DNA of 8,776 nucleotides from an uncultured Bacteroidota bacterium (GTDB taxonomy: Bacteria > Bacteroidota > Bacteroidia > UKL13-3), in contig CAIUEQ010000002.1 in the NCBI GenBank assembly GCA_903898215.1, positions 1 through 8,776 on the forward strand, given 5' to 3'. Position numbers and translations under genes: made by a program. Numbering within the stretch: the stretch's first letter is position 1; each line of letters begins with the position of its first letter. Below are positions 7,026 through 8,776 of the stretch, in pieces. The notes beneath the pieces were generated by a model that saw only the letters and a list, made by a program, of their open reading frames with translations, was not told the origin of the DNA and made no database searches.

Positions 7026-7665
7026 TATGATCAGCTAAAAATTTCTCCAAACCACTGTCAGTAAGCGGATGTTTAATCAAAGCTAAAATAGATTCAAGCG
7101 GACTTGTAATTACATGTGCTCCGTATTGAGCAGCTTTAATAATATGAATCGGATTTCTGATAGATGCTGCAAGAATTTGAGTTTGATAGCCCTGAACTGC
7201 ATATATCTGCACTATTTGTGCAATCAAATCCATTCCATCATAAGAAATATCATCCAAACGACCGATGAAAGGTGAAAGATAAGTTGCTCCGGCTTTTGCA
7301 GCAAGAATAGCTTGTCCCGGACCAAACACTAAAGTACAATTTGTTTTTATTCCCATCGAAGTAAGATATTTAATGGCTTTTATTCCATCTTTTATCATTG
7401 GAATTTTGACAACAATTTTTTCATCTATTGCTGCCAGCATCTCTCCTTCGCGTATCATTCCATCAAAATCAATAGATATTACTTCTGCGCTCACATCACC
7501 TTCAACAATTTCACAAATTGCTTTATAGTGTTGCATCACATTATCCGTTCCTTTTATACCTTCCTTTGCCATCAAAGATGGATTTGTTGTAACTCCATCT
7601 AATATACCAAGGTCGTTTGCTTCTTTGATCTGAGCTAGGTTTGCAGTATCTATAAAAAATTTCAT
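7009..7665 (-). CDS. tal: Transaldolase, small (FSA/TalC-like) type
   Basis: This 218-residue cytoplasmic enzyme belongs to the short transaldolase/fructose-6-phosphate aldolase group. It moves a dihydroxyacetone unit between sugar phosphates in the non-oxidative pentose phosphate pathway. Visible are MKFFIDTANL (1-10), GVTTNPSLMAKEG (24-36), the Schiff-base lysine in VVKIPM (K87), NCTLVF (109-114), ATYLSPFIGRLDD (127-139) and the C-terminal AASIRNP and GAHVIT phosphate-site segments. E61 (SAEV) and F133 (SPFIGR) stand where fructose-6-phosphate aldolases have Gln and Tyr, which points to true transaldolase activity. ATG 7665 gives the family's standard N-terminus. It converges with DUF721 and diverges from the methyltransferase, and I saw no clear promoter. 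Confidence 0.93.
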   Translation of the reverse strand: MKFFIDTANLAQIKEANDLGILDGVTTNPSLMAKEGIKGTDNVMQHYKAICEIVEGDVSAEVISIDFDGMIREGEMLAAIDEKIVVKIPMIKDGIKAIKYLTSMGIKTNCTLVFGPGQAILAAKAGATYLSPFIGRLDDISYDGMDLIAQIVQIYAVQGYQTQILAASIRNPIHIIKAAQYGAHVITSPLESILALIKHPLTDSGLEKFLADHKKNNS

Positions 7666-7738
7666 TCGTTATTTGTTTTATTTGCCGCAAGTTTACTTCA
7701 ATTTTTTTAAAGCATTTAACATTTCTTCCACAAATAAT

Positions 7739-8329
7739 ATGGCTATAGATAAACAATACTGGAACAACAGATATAAAACCCATCAAACAAGTTGGGATAT
7801 GGGAAATATTTCTGATCCGCTTAAAAACTATTTTGACCAACTTAAAAATAAAAATATTTCCATTCTTATTCCCGGTTGCGGTAATGCACACGAAGCAGAA
7901 TATTTGATACAAAATAATTTTTCGAATATTACCTTAATTGATATTTCTGAATTGGTTGTTGATTCATTGACAAAAAAATTCGAACAATATATTTCGGAAG
8001 GAAAAATGAAAATTCTTTGTGGAGATTTTTTTGAATTGGATGAACAATTTGACCTCATTATTGAACAAACATTTTTTTGCGCACTTGATCCATCACTGAG
8101 AAAAAAATATGCAGAAAAAATGAATACTCTTTTGGGAGATAATGGAAAACTTTCCGGAGTTTTATTCTCTTTTCCACTTACAACAGAAGGACCTCCATTT
8201 GGTGGAAACAAAGAAGAATACCAAAATTATTTCGCTACACTTTTCCAAATTCAAACAATGGAACCTTGTTACAATTCCATTGAGCCAAGACGAGAACGAG
8301 AATTATTTTTCGTGTTAAAAAAACTTTAA
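7739..8329 (+). CDS. TPMT-family SAM-dependent methyltransferase
   Basis: With the ATG at 7739 the protein has 196 residues and starts MAIDKQYWNNRYKTHQTSWD, the normal N-terminus of the thiopurine S-methyltransferase family (PF05724), which includes plant halide/thiol methyltransferases. Motif I of the SAM site is ILIPGCGNAHEAEYL (42-56), followed by the acidic ribose-binding strand LIDIS (66-70). Then come GDFFELDEQFDLIIEQTFFCALDP (95-118) and GPPFGG (151-156), both typical of the family. The frame is open upstream to a TTG at 7673, but those 22 residues lack similarity to the family and I exclude them. The substrate could be a thiol, halide, or selenium or tellurium compound; this cannot be told from sequence. 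It is a single gene, diverging from the transaldolase. Confidence 0.88.
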   Translation: MAIDKQYWNNRYKTHQTSWDMGNISDPLKNYFDQLKNKNISILIPGCGNAHEAEYLIQNNFSNITLIDISELVVDSLTKKFEQYISEGKMKILCGDFFELDEQFDLIIEQTFFCALDPSLRKKYAEKMNTLLGDNGKLSGVLFSFPLTTEGPPFGGNKEEYQNYFATLFQIQTMEPCYNSIEPRRERELFFVLKKL

Positions 8330-8345
8330 TAACTATTAAGATAGT

Positions 8346-8368
8346 CTGAAAAAAACCGATCAGTTTTT
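8346..8368 (+). terminator. Weak terminator-like element after the methyltransferase gene
   Basis: CTGA (8346-8349) can pair with TCAG (8360-8363) just before five T; alternatively AAAAAC (8351-8356) pairs with GTTTTT (8363-8368). Both stems are short. If it works, it ends the methyltransferase transcript upstream of the proposed small RNA. Confidence 0.3.
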
Positions 8369-8369
8369 G

Positions 8370-8381
8370 TGATTTATATCA
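8370..8381. promoter_or_regulatory. Crp/Fnr-like site, distal
   Basis: TGATTTATATCA matches the TGAT-N4-ATCA core of the FNR consensus exactly. Its centre is 23 bp upstream of the second site and would be at -64.5 from a start at 8440. The regulator is inferred; several Crp/Fnr family members share such half-sites. Confidence 0.45.
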
Positions 8382-8391
8382 TACGTATTAT

Positions 8392-8405
8392 ATGATTCAA
8401 GTCAT
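8392..8405. promoter_or_regulatory. Crp/Fnr-like site, proximal
   Basis: ATGATTCAAGTCAT is an inverted repeat (ATGA...TCAT) of the form TGAT-N4-GTCA, one base from the FNR core. Its centre falls at -41.5 if transcription starts at 8440, the classical position for class II activation by Crp/Fnr proteins. Confidence 0.45.
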
Positions 8406-8427
8406 GTTTTTTAATGATATGCCCATA

Positions 8428-8435
8428 TACATTTG
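8428..8435 (+). promoter_or_regulatory. Bacteroidota -7 element (TACATTTG)
   Basis: TACATTTG is an exact match to TAnnTTTG. No clear -33 TTTG is present; the upstream slot holds a T6 run (8407-8412), as may happen where an activator replaces the -33 contact. A start near 8440 is inferred by the same spacing used for the pdhA promoter. Confidence 0.45.
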
Positions 8436-8439
8436 TTGA

Positions 8440-8540
8440 TGTAAAAATGAAACTGCTACATCATTATTATTAGGCTTTTAATATGTAGCATTTTCATGGG
8501 TTAGATAAAAAGGCAGATTGCAAAATCGGCCTTTTTTATT
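8440..8540 (+). ncRNA. Candidate Crp/Fnr-regulated small RNA
   Basis: Between two convergent genes, the plus strand carries a promoter-like box, then a hairpin and an intrinsic terminator. Hairpin 1 pairs 8447-8461 with 8483-8497 (14 of 15 positions, one mismatch at 8453) around a 21-base loop. A short purine-rich linker (8498-8506) leads to the terminator hairpin ending in a U-rich tail. The predicted transcript is about 100 nt. I do not recognise it as any described RNA family. Alternatives are a long 3' UTR of the methyltransferase mRNA, or a leader with the 8-codon frame at 8447-8473 (MKLLHHYY). The element order, and the distance from the Crp/Fnr-like sites, favour an independent transcript, but no expression evidence exists here. 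Confidence 0.45.
8507..8537 (+). terminator. Strong intrinsic terminator with GCAA tetraloop
   Basis: AAAAAGGC (8507-8514) pairs with GCCTTTTT (8529-8536), and GATT (8516-8519) with AATC (8524-8527); one A-G mismatch separates the stems, and the loop is GCAA. The plus strand continues with T6, A, T5, an efficient tail. The minus strand has only T5, so it works best rightward, though it may also end the M28 transcript. Confidence 0.85.
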
Positions 8541-8555
8541 TTTATTTCATTCCAA

Positions 8556-8776
8556 CTATTTCTCTGAATAAATTACTTCCAGCAAAGTTTGCCCAACAGC
8601 CTTAAGAGTTCCGCGATCAATCACACTCATATTATCACGATGGGTATGATGGTATTCGGGAAAAGTATTTGGTGTATTCTCTAAATGAATAATATCGATT
8701 GTAGGTATACGTGCATTTTTATTCACGTAAAAATGATCGTCTTCAATTCCTCCATATTGAAAATAAATAAACAGAT
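8556..8776 (-). CDS. M28 family metallopeptidase, C-terminal part (runs off right edge)
   Basis: An open frame enters at the right edge and ends at TAG 8558-8556, giving the last 72 residues. They include GGIEDDHFYVN, ARIPTIDIIHLEN, then EYHHTHRDNMSVIDRGTL and KAVGQTLLEVIYSEK. This is the usual C-terminus of secreted M28 zinc aminopeptidases and glutaminyl-cyclase-like proteins of Bacteroidota: the acidic DDH turn, an IPTIDII strand, the HTHRDN segment with the final metal-binding histidine, and a closing helix. The N-terminal signal and other zinc ligands lie outside the window, so peptidase versus cyclase activity cannot be decided. The gene converges on the proposed small RNA and its terminator. 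Confidence 0.82.
   Translation of the reverse strand, partial: LFIYFQYGGIEDDHFYVNKNARIPTIDIIHLENTPNTFPEYHHTHRDNMSVIDRGTLKAVGQTLLEVIYSEK

Noticed and set aside
7673..7738. N-terminal extension of the methyltransferase from a TTG
   Set aside because: Family proteins begin near the D-K-x-Y-W segment; ATG 7739 fits that and has an A-rich leader.

Overview
The window reads as chromosomal DNA of a Bacteroidota bacterium (Sphingobacteriales, Chitinophagales or Flavobacteriales relative; order not resolved). The reasons are strong A+T richness, A-rich leaders instead of Shine-Dalgarno sites, promoter-like TTTG / TAnnTTTG elements of the Bacteroidota primary sigma factor, the recF-DUF721 pair, and beta-barrel proteins ending in an aromatic residue. 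I see no mobile element, CRISPR array, rRNA or tRNA. Most of the content is housekeeping.

Layout: (1) 1-1642, minus strand: a GTG-started MATE efflux pump overlaps by ATGA the start of an EamA/DMT-type permease that leaves the window at base 1. The first 29 bases exactly duplicate a piece of the MATE gene, which looks like a chimeric sequence end. (2) 1874-3637, plus strand: two exported proteins three bases apart, a DUF1207-type outer-membrane barrel and a DUF2279 protein, closed by a strong hairpin at 3671-3707 that also serves the genes converging from the right. (3) 3749-5448, minus strand: pdhA (pyruvate dehydrogenase E1 alpha) followed by a membrane-anchored TPR protein, driven by a recognisable promoter at 5464-5493. 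(4) 5594-7001, plus strand: recF and a DUF721/DciA-like gene, for DNA repair and replication. (5) 7009-7665, minus strand: a small transaldolase. (6) 7739-8329, plus strand: a TPMT-family methyltransferase. (7) 8556-8776, minus strand: the C-terminal end of an M28 metallopeptidase.

The most interesting part is the 226-base gap between the convergent methyltransferase and peptidase genes. It holds two Crp/Fnr-like inverted repeats, a perfect TAnnTTTG element, a 15-bp imperfect hairpin and a strong intrinsic terminator with a GCAA tetraloop and U tail, all in the right order on the plus strand. If the start is placed five bases past the TAnnTTTG box, the nearer Crp/Fnr-like site is centred at -41.5, the classical activator position. 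I propose an unannotated, Crp/Fnr-controlled small RNA of about 100 nt. It also contains an 8-codon open frame, so a leader-peptide reading is possible.

Start sites were revised where the longest frame began at an implausible TTG: pdhA now starts at 5448 and the methyltransferase at 7739. The DUF2279 gene keeps a TTG start because no other start would preserve its signal peptide.
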